A DNA stretch of 64,000 bases from Anaeramoeba flamelloides (GCA_027625915.1 JANTQA010000047.1:12586001-12650000), one strand, 5' to 3'. Counted from the stretch's first letter, positions 48,380 to 63,328 are shown. Made by a program: numbers and translations. The notes: generated from the sequence alone by a model not told the origin.

Positions 48380-51300
48380 TTATTTAAAAAAATTTTTATA
48401 TTTTTTTAAATTTAATTTAGTAATATTATCACCTACAAACAAATTTTGCATATATTTTTCAAAAGACAAATTTTTGGAAAATTTCTTTTCGATTTTATTT
48501 AAAAGTTTTTTCCTTTTAGAAAAGCAATGTTTGGTTTCAAAAAAGTTATCAAATTTGGAATAGTAATTCATTAAAACTGCTTGTCTAATTAAAAGGGAAA
48601 GTGTACCTTTGTCGAGTATCATACCATCTATTATAGGAAACATGACCTGGAAACCATTTTTCGAAATTGAAGTGATTCTATATAGCCCGTTATCTAAGGG
48701 ATAAATCCCGAAGCATATATACTCGTGCCGCTTTTGTAAATTAATTTGAACCTGCTTTAATAATTTTTTGATATCGAATTGTTTGTCGTCTTGGGACCAA
48801 AAGATGATTATTGAAGAATTATTTATTATTTTTTGCTTGTGTAATTGGTCAGAAAATTTCGGAGTATTCCTGATCCTGGTGATTACTTGATATAGGATTT
48901 CGATATTATAATTTGCAAAATATGGCAGCTTTTCTGGCAGGCCCAAATGTTTTAATTTCTTTTTTTTATCATTATAAAACTGATTATTTTGTTGCTGTTG
49001 CAAAAACAATTCGGTGTTAATCTCCCATCCTAAGCCCGAAACAAATTCTTTAAATTTTGTTGATTCAGATTTATTTGTTAATATCTGGTTTATTGAATTG
49101 TAATTTTTTGGAATAAATAAAATTGGCACAGACAATAACTCTCGCATTTCTAATTGATCTAATTTTTTTAATTCTAAATCCAATTGCTCCATTTTTTCTA
49201 TTGGTTTCAATAAATGCTGTTGGCTGATTGGGATAAAGCCCAATTGGCTTAATAATAATCGAGAATAATGGAAAAAATGTATTTTGTTTTTATATTTGAT
49301 ATTATTCAAAATATTATTCTTATTCTTATTGTTATTGTTATTTTTATTCTTATTCTTATTCTTATCATCATCATCATCACCATCATCATCATCATTATTA
49401 TTATTATCATTTTTCGATTTATTTATATTTTTATTCTTTAATTCCGTTTCATTTTTATTATTATTATTTTTCTTTTCGAGACCTGTAAAATACATAGAAA
49501 TAGATTTTGAAATTTTATCTTTTAATTGGTTTCTTTTTTGGAAATGTTCATTTTCTAATTCTTTTTGTTCTTCTAATTTTAGATTTTTTTGTTGTTCATC
49601 ATCAACATTGTCATCATCATTGACATTGTTATTTTCATTTTTTTTTTTATTTGATTTTTTTCTTCCAAAATGGAATAAATTATTAGATTTTTTTTTTTGA
49701 GTTTCTTTATTATCTTTTATTGGGGCATTTTGTTTAAATTCTTTTGTTAATATTTTTTGAAATATTTTTTTATAATTTTGATTTTTTATTTCTTGTTTTT
49801 TTTCATTTTTTTCCTTTTCAATTTTTTCATTTTTTTCATTAATATATGAAAGTAATTCCTCTAGTTTATCTGTATTATTTTTGTTTTCATTTTGTTCATA
49901 TCTAGGTATTTGCCCGTATTTTCTATTATTTGTTTTATTTGTTAAATTGTCATTATTATGAATATCATTAGAATTTGGTTTATAATTAACTAGTTTATTA
50001 TTTAATTTTTTATTAAAAGTTGAATAATTTGGTATTGTATTGGTGAAAGTGTCTGGTATTTGTGCATCCCAAACAAATTTACCAGTTAAATCTCTAAATA
50101 TGATTCTAATTTTAATTGTTTTTTTTTTTACTTTATTTGGCAATTCGTAAATTGTAATTATTGTATTATTATAATAAAACGTGTGTGAAAATTGATTAAA
50201 AGTTATAGTTTTGGTATTTTCAACTTCCTTTGTTTCATTATTATTTTGCTTAATATTATTAATTGCATTACTCTGATTTTTGTTATTGCTATTATTCTTA
50301 TTTTTATTCTTCCCCTTGTTCTTATTCTTATTATTTTTATTCTTCTTGTTGGAGTTATTACTATTATTTTTACTGGTGTTATTATTATTTTTATTTTTAT
50401 TCGTACTAAAAGTGGTTTTAAATTGAAATCTAGTGCTTTTTCTGTGATTGTGTTTGTTATTAGTTGGCTGTGGTTTTTTAATCACCTCTGGCAAGGAAGC
50501 TGTTTTCATTATTTTTTTAGGTTTAAATTGATTTTTGATAACTAATGGCTTTAGTTGAATTTTTTCAACGGTGTTAAAAGAGGGGTTCCTTCGGATATTT
50601 CTATTTACTCTTTGTAAAAGCTGTTGCTTTTTTTCAAATATAGTTAAATTTTTTGTTTCTTCATTATTTCCGTTTTGGTTTTTAATAGTAGTTGTGTTAT
50701 TATTCCCTGAGAGTATTTTGGATTGATTTCTATTCATTGGTAATATTTTAGATCCGTTTCTATTATTTGTTAATTTTTTTGGTATTTCATTTTTTGTTGG
50801 AATTATTCTTTTCTTTATTTTGAGGTTGTTACTAATGAAATCATCAAAATCATTATTATTAAGATTTGGATTAATACAATTTATTTTATTGGTTTTTTTT
50901 TTCGGGTTCAGATTGTATCTCGTTTTTAATTGGGCAACTCTCATAATTTTCTCTTTTTCGGTAATGAGCTCTGAGGGCAAATCATCTAATTCGTCTATTA
51001 TTGAATTGATAATTTCTGGCCCTTCATTTAGGGGTAAATTATTCCAATAATTTAATAAATATAACAAAAAAATTTCCCCTCGGCATAAGTGTTTTTTCAT
51101 TTGCTTTTTTTTTAATTCCTCGCTTTTATTTATTTTTTTAGATGGCGAATTTTTCATTTTTAAAATATTAGGCGAAGTTTGGGCTGATCTATGGGATGGC
51201 GATCGACTTTTTCTTAAAGGGGATGTTGTGGGTGAAATTGATGTTGTTGAATTCATGGATTTCTTTGCTATATTTATTGGTTTGGACGAAGTGGATAAGA

Positions 51301-53643
51301 TGGATGAATTGGATGAATTTGATGAATTGGGCAAATTGGATGAATTGGGTGTATTCAAATTTAAATTTGAATAAGAATTTGAAATACTTTTCGAATTTAA
51401 AATCATTTTGTGATTGGAATCCAAGTTTGAATTCGTATGTATTGTATTTACATCTAAAGTTGTTTTAATATTTGTAATTGAAGTTAAAATTGTTGGTTGT
51501 TGAATTGGCAAAACAGAAAAGTTTTCAAAATTTTGAAACTGGAAATCATTATTTTCAATATCATTAAAGTCATCATTAAATTCAGTTAATTGTGTTAATT
51601 CATTTATTTTATTTAGATCGTTTCCAATTTCCTGATCTAGTTGTTTTCTTTTTTTATATCTCTTTTTTTTTTTTTTTAATTGTGTTTGATCAAAATTATA
51701 ATTTTTGTAATTATAATTTGGATTAAATTGGAGACTATTTAATTCCTTTTCAAAAATAATTAATTTTGTCAAAGTTGTAAAAATTAATGAATTGATTTCT
51801 TTATTGGAAAATAGTTGTGTGTTTAACATTATTAAATGGAAAAAGCAATTTAATAAATTATTTATGAATTGTGGTATTTTAAATTTTAATATTTTTTCTC
51901 TGTTTTTATTTTCATTTAATAGTAAGTTGTTCCTTTCGTTGGTTAATGTTTCAAGTTTTACTAATAATAATTGGATTAATCTGGTAATCAAGTTAGGAAT
52001 AATTGTATGGTCAATACTATTAATTAAATCTGAGCAATTTGCCAAACAGATAATTGCCAATGAAGATACTTTTGAAATAACGGAATTTAACGAGCAGAGA
52101 TGAAAGACAAATAAATTTATCGCTTGGTTAAATATTTCAATTTTTGGTGTTTTGGAATTTAATTCAATGATACATATTGTAGTATAAACCCAGATGCCTA
52201 AATTGAAAGTTTTTATCTCAATATTATGATTTATTATTCTAGTACGATCAAAATTAGAATTATTGTTGTTGTCTATATTTAAATCATTATTATTACCAAT
52301 ATTTGAATCATCATTGTTGTTATTGTTATCATTGCATATGTTATTGTTATTATCACAGTTATTGTTATTACTATTGTCATTGTTATTGTCGTTACTGTTG
52401 TTGCTGTTGCCATTTTTATTTACGTTTGTTGTATTTAATATTATATTATTTTGATTATTATTATCAATATATTCATTTTTTTCATTTTCGCCAGTTATAC
52501 TAAAAAAAAAGTCTTCAACAAAATTATTCAATTCACTATTTACTTTTCTTGATGTTATTGGTTTATTTAAAAATGAAAATAAAATATCAGAAAAAATTTC
52601 TCTAAAATTAGAATTTTCGATTTTAATAGATTCCAAAAATAATTTTCTCTTCTCCTGGTCATGATCTTTAGTTGACTGATTATTGCTATTTTTATCTTTA
52701 TTTTTTTTGAATTGGTTTTTATTTTTCTGATTTGGATCATTCTTACTATCATCATTAATATTTGTTAATTGGTTCTTATTATTATTTGATAATATATCTT
52801 TGGGTTTTACTTTGATTAAAAGATCGTTGTTTCCATTTTTTTGAATATTATTAAAAAGTTGAATATCTTTTGATCTGGAAGATATTAATGAATTATAATC
52901 ATAAAATCCGAAATTTTTGAATTCATCCTGATAACAAATTAAGGAAGAAATGATGGTAAGTGCATAACAAGTAATATCATTCGTTAATTTATATTCTGAT
53001 TTAGGATCAAAATATTTGATTAAATTAGATTTAAAAGAATTTATAATATGGTTTGATCCTTTTAAATCATATCCAAATATCCTTGAAGAATATCTATAAA
53101 GTATGTGCGTAATATGCTGATCGTACATTTTCAGTGCTTGGATTATTAAATAATAAAACTGTGACAATAAATTTGTTGGAATTCTTTCATTTGAGCTACT
53201 AAATAAAATACAGATACTTGCATAAGATAAATTTCTTCCTGCATAATACTTCCCTTTCTTTTGGCATCCTGCAAAAAAAATTGGGCTAAATAAATAAAGA
53301 ATTGGTAAACTGCGATGATTCATTCCTTGTGGTATTTGTTTTTGAATCTTGTAAATTAAATTTAAAATTTCTAAATAAGTTGAAATATAATATTTATGTA
53401 CTTTTTCGTCTTTAATTAAATTACACTTTTCAAATAAATCTATAAAATTGATATTATTAAAAAAAAAAAATCAAATTTAAAAAAGAAAGGTTCTTATTTT
53501 TGTAAAATTTATTCAAAAAAAGTTTTTTATGAAAAAAAGAAATTTAAAATACATACTAAAAAAATTGCTCCAAAAAAATATTGCATTTGTTTTTGTTATT
53601 GAATAATCATGTTTTATTGGACTGTTAAATAAATTAAAAAATA

Positions 53644-53694
<51 letters not shown>

Positions 53695-56600
53695 TATAAT
53701 AATAATAATAATAATAATAATAAAAGGGTATTTGTAATTATTTTTTTGTTTGAAAGATAATAAAATTAATATTTTACTTATATTGTAATTTAAGTTCAAA
53801 ATCTGTTTTTTCAGGAATAATACATTTATTTTTTGGCACACCTTCCTATTTTATTATTATTGTTGGTGGTGGTGGTGTAATTGGAAATGTGTATAAAGGG
53901 TGGTAATAAGATATTATAAATGAAAGATAAAGAAGAATTTTCTGGTAGAGATATTGTAAAAAAAAAAAATAGCATTCTTCAGTTATAAGTGGTATGAGAA
54001 CTACAGGGATTATATTTTGGTTGGAAGTCATTTTATCATTTTCCTTTTCCTTTTTGAAAAAAAGGTAATATTAATTTGTAAAATATAAAGATTTTTATTT
54101 GTTGACTAATTAATGGAATTTATTAAAAATGTCATTTTTTTTTTTTTAAAAATCAAGTTGTTTAGAAAAAAAAATGATATCAAAAAAATTTTTTAATAGA
54201 ACATTCAAAATATGTATATGGTGGTTTGTTGAATAATTTATAGATACTTTTTAAAACTTTTTTGTCACAGTTTTTTGGTGCAAATCTAGATTAATAACAT
54301 ACGTTTTATTTTATTATCTATTTTGTGTCGAGATAAATCAAGAAAGAAATAAATGACTATCCTCTAATTCTTGTTAATTCTTATTAAAAATTCATCTAAC
54401 ACTTAAAAAATTAATATTTTTTTTTATTCGGAAAAAATCCATTTTTAAATAAATTTATGTATTTTTAAGGTTAGCAAATTCTAACAGTTCCATGAATCTA
54501 TTTGAATATTGCTTTTTAAGGGAACAAGGTTGATCATTTCAATTTCAATTTAGTTGAATTACTTTCAAAAAAATTGATTAACTAATATTTTTTTTTTTTT
54601 GAATTTTCATTTTCTATTAAAGTAAAAGATAAAAATTAAGATATCCTATTTTTTTCGTAATCCTATTCTCTCAACAACTATTATTTTTATGAATAAATAA
54701 TATATAATAAATAAAAAAAAAAAAAAAACTTACGTAATTATGATGATTTCTGTCATCCAGATCGAACTCTAAAACAGTAAGATTCTCGTTTAAATGGAGA
54801 AATTTTTCATAATCTTTTTCCTCAATTAAAGGACTCGGAAGATCAAATAATAAATGATGTATTTTTAAAGTAAACAATAAAAATGAACGTTTCCATTGAA
54901 TCATAACTGGCATCCATTCTTTGATTTTAAAAAATATTTTTTTTAATTTCACCCAATGGTAACGGTTAGATGTTTGCGATACAATACAAATGTTTAAAAA
55001 GGACTATTGTTTTGTGTTAATTATACATATATTATGATGGCGATGATATTTATAAATGTATTTTCAAATAATCTTTGAAAAAAAAAAAACAAAAGAAAAT
55101 ATTTACATTGATGATTTTGCCAACAAAATTATAAATTTCTTTTCTTTGATTTTTTAAATTTTGTTTATTAAGAAATGAAGAAATAATTTCTATAAAAAAA
55201 TCAAAAATCGAATTCCAAGTTTTTCTTGATATATAAGCCGATTTTTTTTGAGTTGTTAAAACTTCAAAAATATTTATAATTTTATTCCATTTTTTGAGAG
55301 TTGCCTGGTATGTAAGAAGATTCAATTTGATTAAAAAAATATTTCTTACTAAAGAAATAATTGATGTTACAAGATGCTGTAATAAATATTTTAATTCTAT
55401 GGGTTGTTCCTTTTTTAATTTAATTTTTGTATAAATAATAATAATGATAAGAATAATAATATATTTTGAAAATGAATATAAAATTTTAAAATAAATTCAA
55501 AAAGGGGAGAGAAGAAGAAAGGGGTTTTTTACTAAAAGCCATTTCTCAACCACTTCTACAATTTTCATTTTTAAATTTTCATATGTTTCAGGTAATTGAA
55601 ATGTTTGTGAAAAGATTTCAAAAATTATATCTATTATTTCTGAATCTTTGTAAATGATTTTTGAAAATTCAGAATCATCAACGCAAAATAATATAAAATT
55701 AATTATTTCTAAATGCAATGGCTGTGGACATCTCATTCTAAATCCAATTTCTATTTTAGAAAAAATATTTTTGTTTGTTTTTTTTTTTTTTTAATTATTA
55801 CCATTAGTATAACGTTGAGGAATTAAAATAAATAAATGATTAAAATAATAAGATAACAATATAAAGAAAGTTATTTTTTTTTTTAAGAAATAATTGATAT
55901 TGATAATTAAAATCATTTAATTGTTGGGATTGTATATATGTATATGATAACCATAATAATGTTGTTTTTTTTTCATTTTTTTTTATGGTTTTAAAAAGGC
56001 CATTATAATTAATTGAAACTGCTTAAAAATATTAATGTGTAGTGGTGAGAAAAAGTTTGGAAATCCAATGGACCAAAATTTCATTTGAATTTTTTTCTAA
56101 TATTAGTATACAGATATGCAATTTGGGAATCTTTTTTATTTCAAAATTTCTCAAATACAATACACAGTTGTTTTAAAAAAGTGAGGAATAAAAGTTTTAA
56201 AAAGTCTTGTCCAAACTATTTGGTTCACTCTTTTAACCAATTTGAGTGGCACTTTGTAAAACTTTTAGTATTCGATTTTTTTAAATGTCCGTTGTACAAT
56301 TTGAATTTTTTGGTTTTTAAATTTCAATTCAAAAGTTTCATTTTTTTTTTTTTTAAATTTTATGACAAACTTAGAGGAAAAGAGCCAGAAGATCAACAAT
56401 GAAGTAAAAAAGTTGGATTGATCAAATATTTATTTTTCACATTTGAAGACAAGAGTAGAAACTTCCTTTTTACTGATCTAATACTGTCCTATTCTAATTA
56501 ATAAATGAAATTTTTTTTTTGTTCAATTTCCAAATATTAGTCTTTCGCAACTGTGAGTAGAAAAAAAAAAACGAATTAAATTGAGAAAATAATTAAAAAT

Positions 56601-59600
56601 GAAAATTTAGAGATTAATTTTACTCTTTCTTATTGAACTTTGAGACACAATTATTTTTTGTCCATACTGCTTTATTCAAATAAATTAAATAAAAGTTTTT
56701 AGTTCAATTTCCATTTTTATAAATCTTTATACTTTAATTTTAAAACAGTTATTTGACAAAGAATAATTTGAAGGCCAATCTAATTTTACATAGTTTGTTT
56801 GCACTTAAACTAATTAGAGGTTTTGATGATAACATATATTATCATGATATTAACAATAAAATCCTGATCGTATTAAAAAATCTCGATTAGTACAACTTTA
56901 TCACGAAAAATCATAAAATCGCGATAGTCCACATTATCGTATAAAATAATTATCGCAAAAAAATGAAAAATTATTTTTTTGAAATTAAATTAACAAAAAT
57001 CCTTGAATTTTGCCAAGATTTGATACGTTTACATCACTTTCCTAGATAAAAATATTCGAAAGTGTTTGTAAGGGTTGTGAATTGTCTTCAAGTATTTGAA
57101 AGTTGAAAGACAGAAAACTTTTAAAAACTGAATGAGTTTGTTTGTAGTGGAAAAAAAATTTTTTTATTTTTCATTTTTTTTTTTTTTTTTAATAAAATAT
57201 AAAATCCTCAAACAAATTTTATGATCAAACTAATAATAATCCATTTCAACAATACACTTGAATATAAAATAGATTTGTTTTTAAAATGGAGTTGTTACCT
57301 TCACAATTTTAAATAGCCAAAAAGAATAAAGAGTAATTTTCCTTCTTATTGGTGATCGATCAAAGAAAAACCTCTAAGCTCTAGTTGTGTTTTCTGTGCA
57401 ATACAAAGAAGTTCAAAGAAGAATAAGAATAACAAGAAGACAACAATTGTACAAAAAATCTTAATAATTGGTGATCATCTGGCAAATTGCTGTGAAAGCT
57501 TTTGAAAAGTTATCCAACTCCTTTTAGCTTTCATAGAATATTGAAAGTGATTTAAACCAAGAACACATTCTTTAAAGAGCAGGTGGAGGGTTGGTTGTTT
57601 TAGAAGGTCATTTATTCAAGGCAATTTACAACACCACAATTGACTGAGAAATTATTTATTTCTCTTTAGTTCTTATTGTTGTTGATCTTAAAGGATCGAT
57701 AGGCTTGTCAACCAAACCAAATGAAAGCACAATAAAACTCTTTGATCTTATCCTTGATTGAATCAAGTTTCTTTTTTGTTGTTTTTTCAAAAGAATAACT
57801 TTTTGTCACGTAATCTATTTTTTGATCAAAAAAAATTTTTTTGTTAAAATATTTCTCAATTAGCCCAAAAACCCATCAACTATTATATCGCGATCAACTA
57901 TTAGATCGCGATTACTTTTTAATGTGGATATTTTGGTTTTTATCACGATTTTATAATAATTATCGCGATTTGTTATATTATTGCGATAATATTGAATATC
58001 GCGTTTTTCTAAAATATCGCAATTTGGTAGAAATTATCGCGATTTTTGTAACTTTATCGTGAATTAAAGCATGAGACCATCAAAACCTCTATTAAATACT
58101 TTATTCAAAGTTGAGTCAAATAATTTAAAAAATTGAAAATGAAGCAAAAATTTCCAAACATTCATTTGAATTTATCAGTATAATGTAGCATTATTTCGGA
58201 AAACCCAAAATTGAAGAAGAAAATTCCTGAATTAAAAGCTGTATTCACTTTTGAAAATTTTTAATTTTTTTTATTTGCAGGCTTGTGCTGGTATTCAACT
58301 TTTGAGAAAAAACCTTGATTTTTTTTTACATTTTACACGAATCTTGCTGAATTCTCAAACTTTTGCATATTAGTTTGTTAATTACAAAAACTTTTCAGAG
58401 TAAGTTATAGTCGTACAAAAATCATTTCTTTTAACTTTTTTTGAGAACAAATAAATGAGATCAAAACGAAAAACAATCACAAAAAAACGAAAATGAGAAT
58501 TCTGTTTTTTTTTTTTTAGAAATGCGAATTGAAAATTGTTTCTTAAAAACGAAATTAACAGTGTTTAGGGGACGGTTTCTGGGTTTTGAATTTAAAGTAA
58601 AAATCAAAATTGAAAAATTGAGAAAAGATAAATTACAAACCTTTATTTTCAAGTAAACCTATTTTCACACAAATAATTGGGTAAAGTGTTGACAAAAATT
58701 CATTTTTCAGAACTTGAATCCAAAATAATCTATTCTCAGTTTTCGTTTGAATGAATTCTAACATCCTGTGGAAAGAGTCCACTCTTTCTTCATTTGTGTT
58801 TTGAGTTTTATCTTTTTCGTTCACTTTGTAAACTTGAGCTATTTTTTGAAGAAAAAAAAAAAAAAAGAAAATAAAATTTTTGAAAAAAAAACAAATTGAG
58901 ATTGTCCAGAAAGAAAAGAAAAGAAAACTTTAAAAATAAAACAGATAAAGAAAAAACAAGAATAATAGGTACTATGATTTGGTGGGTACAAAAATCTAAT
59001 GGGGAAGGGTTTTAAATCCTCGGCAAAGGTGTCAAAACAGAATGTTGATTGAATTAAAGATTTGATTTTGTTGTCGTTATTTTTTTGAAGGATGTCAAGG
59101 TACTTCAATAAAAGATCTATTCCTGTTTTTCGAGTTTTTTGTTTTTGATCAAGACTGGTTAAAAATTCAAAAAGGCCAACTGTACATTGTTTAAAAATTA
59201 AAGACAAAAAATTAATAAAGGAATTTATTTAGTTTTCAAAGTGTTCACAGAATTCGAAATGTTTGGATAGACCAAATATATTTGTCTGGTAAAAATCTTA
59301 CTACAACTTCTGTATTGCCACTTCCCTTGGAAAAGTTCTTTGCAACAATCCAATAATTTTTCAAACAAATAAAAAAGTAATTGCGATTCGGCTTGTGTGG
59401 GTGGCTTGACGGCTATTTCGAAAACGGAAATAATGAGAAAAGGGACAAGTTGTTTTTCATTTATTAATAATGTGTTTTGTTTTAATTTACAATAGACACC
59501 GACAGGTTTTGAAGGTTGGTTTGCTTATGCGAATCAATTTTTCAAAATTTGAATTTCCTTCTTAATTTGTAATTTTTATTAAAAAATAAAGCCCAAAATC

Positions 59601-59902
59601 TATTTTTTTTTTTTTTTTTCTTTTTCTTTTTGAAAGACATTTATCTTCAATTTTGAAAAGATTTTTGAAAAAGACAAACCTTTTTTGCTTTTGGTTCCTC
59701 TTTGGAAACCATTAAAACAGTCTAAAAGAGAGGAGTAAATAAGAGAAGAGTGTTTTTGGAAAAAGAGTTTTTCTTCTTCAGGATCAAAGCCCGACAATTC
59801 CAAATAATTTGCAAGTGCCTTCAGCCGCTTGATTGTTTTTCGATTTTTGTCAAGAAAGAACCCTTTCTTTTTTTTGGATTGTTTTGTTTCTTTTTTGTCC
59901 AT
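48380..59902 (-). CDS. RALGAPA1-like: Ral GTPase-activating protein alpha-subunit homologue, 10 exons, 2277 aa
   Basis: Would speed GTP hydrolysis on Ral/Rheb-type GTPases, normally with a beta subunit. Exons, all phase-consistent: 59902-59680, 59523-59302, 59179-58973, 58838-58641, 55750-55533, 55409-55107, 55003-54734, 53845-53778, 53621-53557, 53439-48380. Matches to RalGAP alpha along the length: N-terminal TIKRLKALANYLE...FFQKHSSLIYSSL, GKWQYRSCIGLF at the exon 2/3 join, EIFSQTFQLP, RKTWNSIFDFF, KIRIIFRDLTGKFVWD near 1702, HYSRLLLSQLGF, and the C-terminal GAP domain about 1975-2240 (FVSGLGWEINTELF, LPYFANYNIEILYQVITRI). The catalytic Asn is kept in INNSSIIIFWSQD near 2130. Exon 10 carries long Asn, Ser and Lys runs that lengthen the protein beyond the ~2036 residues of the human one. 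Confidence 0.93.
53622..53777. repeat. Intron 8 of the RalGAP gene, mostly (AAT)n
   Basis: A 156-bp intron between two tiny exons (68 and 65 bp); about 79 bp of it (53645-53723) is an ATA/AAT microsatellite. Donor GTAAAA, acceptor AACAG on the minus strand. Confidence 0.8.
55751..58640. other. 2.9-kb intron 4 of the RalGAP gene
   Basis: Donor GTTTGT, acceptor AAATAG on the minus strand, phase 1 (LLENK-E-IGFRM). Nearly half is element R3 copy 2. The 56040-56290 part includes AGTGGTGAGAAAAAGTTTGG, like a Tc1-family end, and a block around TCACTCTTTTAACC...AAAACTTTT that resembles 845-890; no matching second end was found. Confidence 0.75.
56817..58089 (-). mobile_element. 1273-bp DNA transposon-like element R3, copy 2
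   Basis: Same family as 37424-38675 but in opposite orientation and alignable over most of its length. Left end GAGGTTTTGATGATAACAT is intact; the right end differs by a few bases. Flanked by AATTA and TATTA. Same ATCGCGAT-type subterminal arrays. Inserted in an intron of the RalGAP gene. Confidence 0.82.
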
Positions 59903-62900
59903 AACAGGCTTGGTTTGCGTTCAAGTAATTCGGGAAAAAAAGAAATGAAGAATAACCAAATGGGCCTATTAAAAATGCTTTTGAAATTATCTGTTTTTGT
60001 GTTTAAACACAGCCTTTAACAAGAGAATTCAAAAATATGTTGAAAGTTCGCAAAAGTTAAGAGACAAAACAAAAAATTTAAAATTTAAAAAGCAAGGAAA
60101 TTTTAAAAAAATGATCATCTCAAATAGACAGATGGTAAAGTGGTTAAAAAACTTTGGAGTTTTAAACTTGGTTCTTTAGTGAAGTTTTCTTGCAAAAATT
60201 ATCCTTTTAAATTGTCCTTTTTCGATTGTTGTTTGAAATAGAAATATTTTTATTTTCTAGGTTTCAAATAAAAAGATGCTTCCTAAAATCGGTTTGGAAA
60301 ATGGTCCTTTTCATTGTTTTATACATTCAAATATTTGTAACTTAATTTCTCAATTTAAAATTTTAATCTCGATTTCTGTAAAAATATTTCCAAAACATGT
60401 TGCAATTTGTGTTTTTTTAAGAAATAAATTTAATACCATTTTTGATGTAGGACTTTAAGACGTTTTCAAATCAAGATTAAAAGTAGAGTTTAATAACACC
60501 ACGAACCAAAATAGATGAAAAATAAGATTTTTTTTCTCACAAAAGCCATAAATTTACAAAATTTCGAAAAAATTAAAACTCGCTTTGTATTAATTTGTAT
60601 GACTTGTTTACAGCTTTTTCTGGGATTTTATTTTCAAAAATTCCTATAAGTTCCGACCTTCATTAAATCACGATTTTTGTAAAAAACATTTTAAGGCGAA
60701 AACAAACAAAAGAATACTTTCAAAATTTGAAAACAAAGGATGAAAAATTATCGAATACCTTCAAGCTGAAATACAAACCCTAGGTCTTTCAGAGTGTAGA
60801 TTACGATTAGTCTTGATGAAGAAGAAAAAATCTTTTTATTTTTCCATAAAATTAAATTAAAACTTTAAGTTCATGCAATTGAAACAAGTGTCAGTTAAAA
60901 AGTTGTCCATACATAAAAAATTAGGAATTTTTAGATTGTTAGTAAAAACCTTCTTAAGGAATCACCAGAATAGAATAAGATTGCGTTCGCTTGGGTTAAA
61001 TAGTTTGCAATTTTATCTTCTGTCAAATCATTAATCCAAGATCATATTTTTTATTACATGTTTTATTATTTTCTTTTTTGCAAATACCAAAAAATCACAT
61101 AGATCAAGTATAATTTAAACGATCACATTAAACGTTATGACTGGGAATTGGTTACTCTAATTTGAATACTCCTCTCAAATTCTTATTTAGTTAATTTGAA
61201 ATTTATCTCAAAGATGAAAAGAAAAGGAAGCCTTAATTTTAAGAACTCTTTTTGATTTTAATTCGTTTTCGTCATGTTTTTTCTTTTTTCGACTTATTAT
61301 AATTAAACAGTAAATGTGTAAAAAGAATTTACAATTTTTCCTTTTTATTTGACAAACAAAGTGAAAAAAATTAAGAACTGTATGTTCACCTCAAAAAACA
61401 AATGTAAAATCTTTTTTTTAAGTGTAAAATGGTTATTAAAACGAAAATTTTGCAAATATTTTTTTTCAAAGTGTTCACCTGATCAATAAAGATATCTGAA
61501 ACCGAAATTCCTCAAACTGGATTAATATCTATTTTTAAAATCTTAAGTCCAATTCTTTAAAAATGGAAAAACTGATCAAAACAACAAAAAATTCAAAAAA
61601 TTCACTTTTATTAATGTTCGAAAGTTAATCAAAAATTTCCAAAATTGAACATACCTAAATTTTACTTTGATGACTTATTTTGTCTCACATTTTGATTCCA
61701 ATACCCAATCTAATTTTTGGGATTTAGTCTTTGTTTTAAAACGAAATAAAAAAATAATAAAAATTTAAAGACAATAAGAAACTCTTTTTACTACTGACAT
61801 TTAAAATTAAAAATCTTTTTTACAACTTTTTTCTAGGCAAATTGATTGACTTTGAGAAAGTAATTGTTAAGAACTAGCTTTGTTCTTCAGTTGTTGTTTG
61901 TTTGGCTTCTAAGAAATGTTTAAAAATTTGATCCGAAAATTTGAATTTTTGAAAACACAAAAAAAATAAAATATTTTCACAATAAATTGTTAAAAAATTT
62001 CTCTTCATTATAATTTTACAAATAGAGTTCTCAATAAAATAAAGATCCACTGGTCATTATATTAAAGATGTTGGTTCCTATTTATGAGATATATTGTTAT
62101 ATTGGGCAAACTAAGGAATTATTAAAGAAAGGGATATTTGGGAATTAATAAACGATAATTACACACAAAAATAATCCCATATAAGGTTAACAACATCCAA
62201 AGAATGGATAACAATAATCAGTACTCTGTGTGTTTTTTGTTTCTTTTAGTTCTACAGTCATCAATCTTTTCCTTGTAAAAAATTTACTAGTTATATAAAA
62301 AAATTAATTTTTCTTTTTTTTTCTTACGAAATCCGAATTGAAAAGTGTACGACAAGTAAAAAGAATGATATTTAAGAAAAAAATCTGGTTTTTGAATTGT
62401 TAATTAAAAAGTTCAGGCATATTTTATTCATTTTGAGAAAAAAAAATAATAATTTTAAAAGCAAGATACAATAAAACCAAGCCCAAATAACAGTTTCAAT
62501 AGAATAATCTAAACATCACCTTTTTTGAAATATCCATTGATCTATTAGCTTTACACCCATCAATTCAGATTTCAAAAAAAAAAAAAATAAATTTTTCGTA
62601 TTTGAACAATTATTAAAATCCGCACTCAACCCAATTCCAAAAATACTTTGATACATACAAGGTAAAAATTTTTCGAAAAAAATTAAACATTTGCTAATTG
62701 TACACTTTTAGATAACTACAATTAATAATAAAAACTTAAGGTTAACAGTAGACCTTGCATCTAATATTATTTTTCAAGACGTTTAATCATTTAAGTTGCA
62801 AAATTCAATTTTCACATTTCTATTAATAATTTTTTCAGATTTAAATATAAAAAAATTGAATGGTTTTTTTTTTTTTTTCACAGTTAAGTTTTTATAATAA

Positions 62901-63328
62901 TATGTCCCTACGACCCAAAAAACACTAAAAATGAAAAATTGATCAAATACTTTCCATTTATACAATTAAAAAAACAAAATGATAAAATAAAAATAAATAA
63001 AGTTTCAATTCAGCTTTTTCTTGAAAACATTTTGTACCAAAAAAATTGAATTCAAACTTGAAATTATGTATATTTTTAGATACACTATCTTGTTTAAACT
63101 CATTTACAAAAACAAATTCTAAATTATGGGGAATTTTCTTTTCACAAAAGGCACTAATTTGGTCCTCAAATGTTTTTTTTAGTTTTAAATGATAAAATAA
63201 AAAAAAAGTTAAACTAAAAGGATAAACTTTCTGGAAAAGTATTCTAATTTAATATATTAACTTATTCTTTGATTTCAAAATTTTCTCAACCCCAATTTTT
63301 CAAAAAAAAATAAAAAAGTGCTCAGTAC

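Noticed and set aside
52263-52503. Leu- and Cys/Tyr-rich plus-strand frames opposite the RalGAP gene
   Set aside because: They are antisense readings of the Asn-codon repeats in exon 10.
60276-60458. Plus-strand frame MLPKIGLENGPFHCF... upstream of the RalGAP gene
   Set aside because: No family recognised, no convincing splice continuation, length near background.
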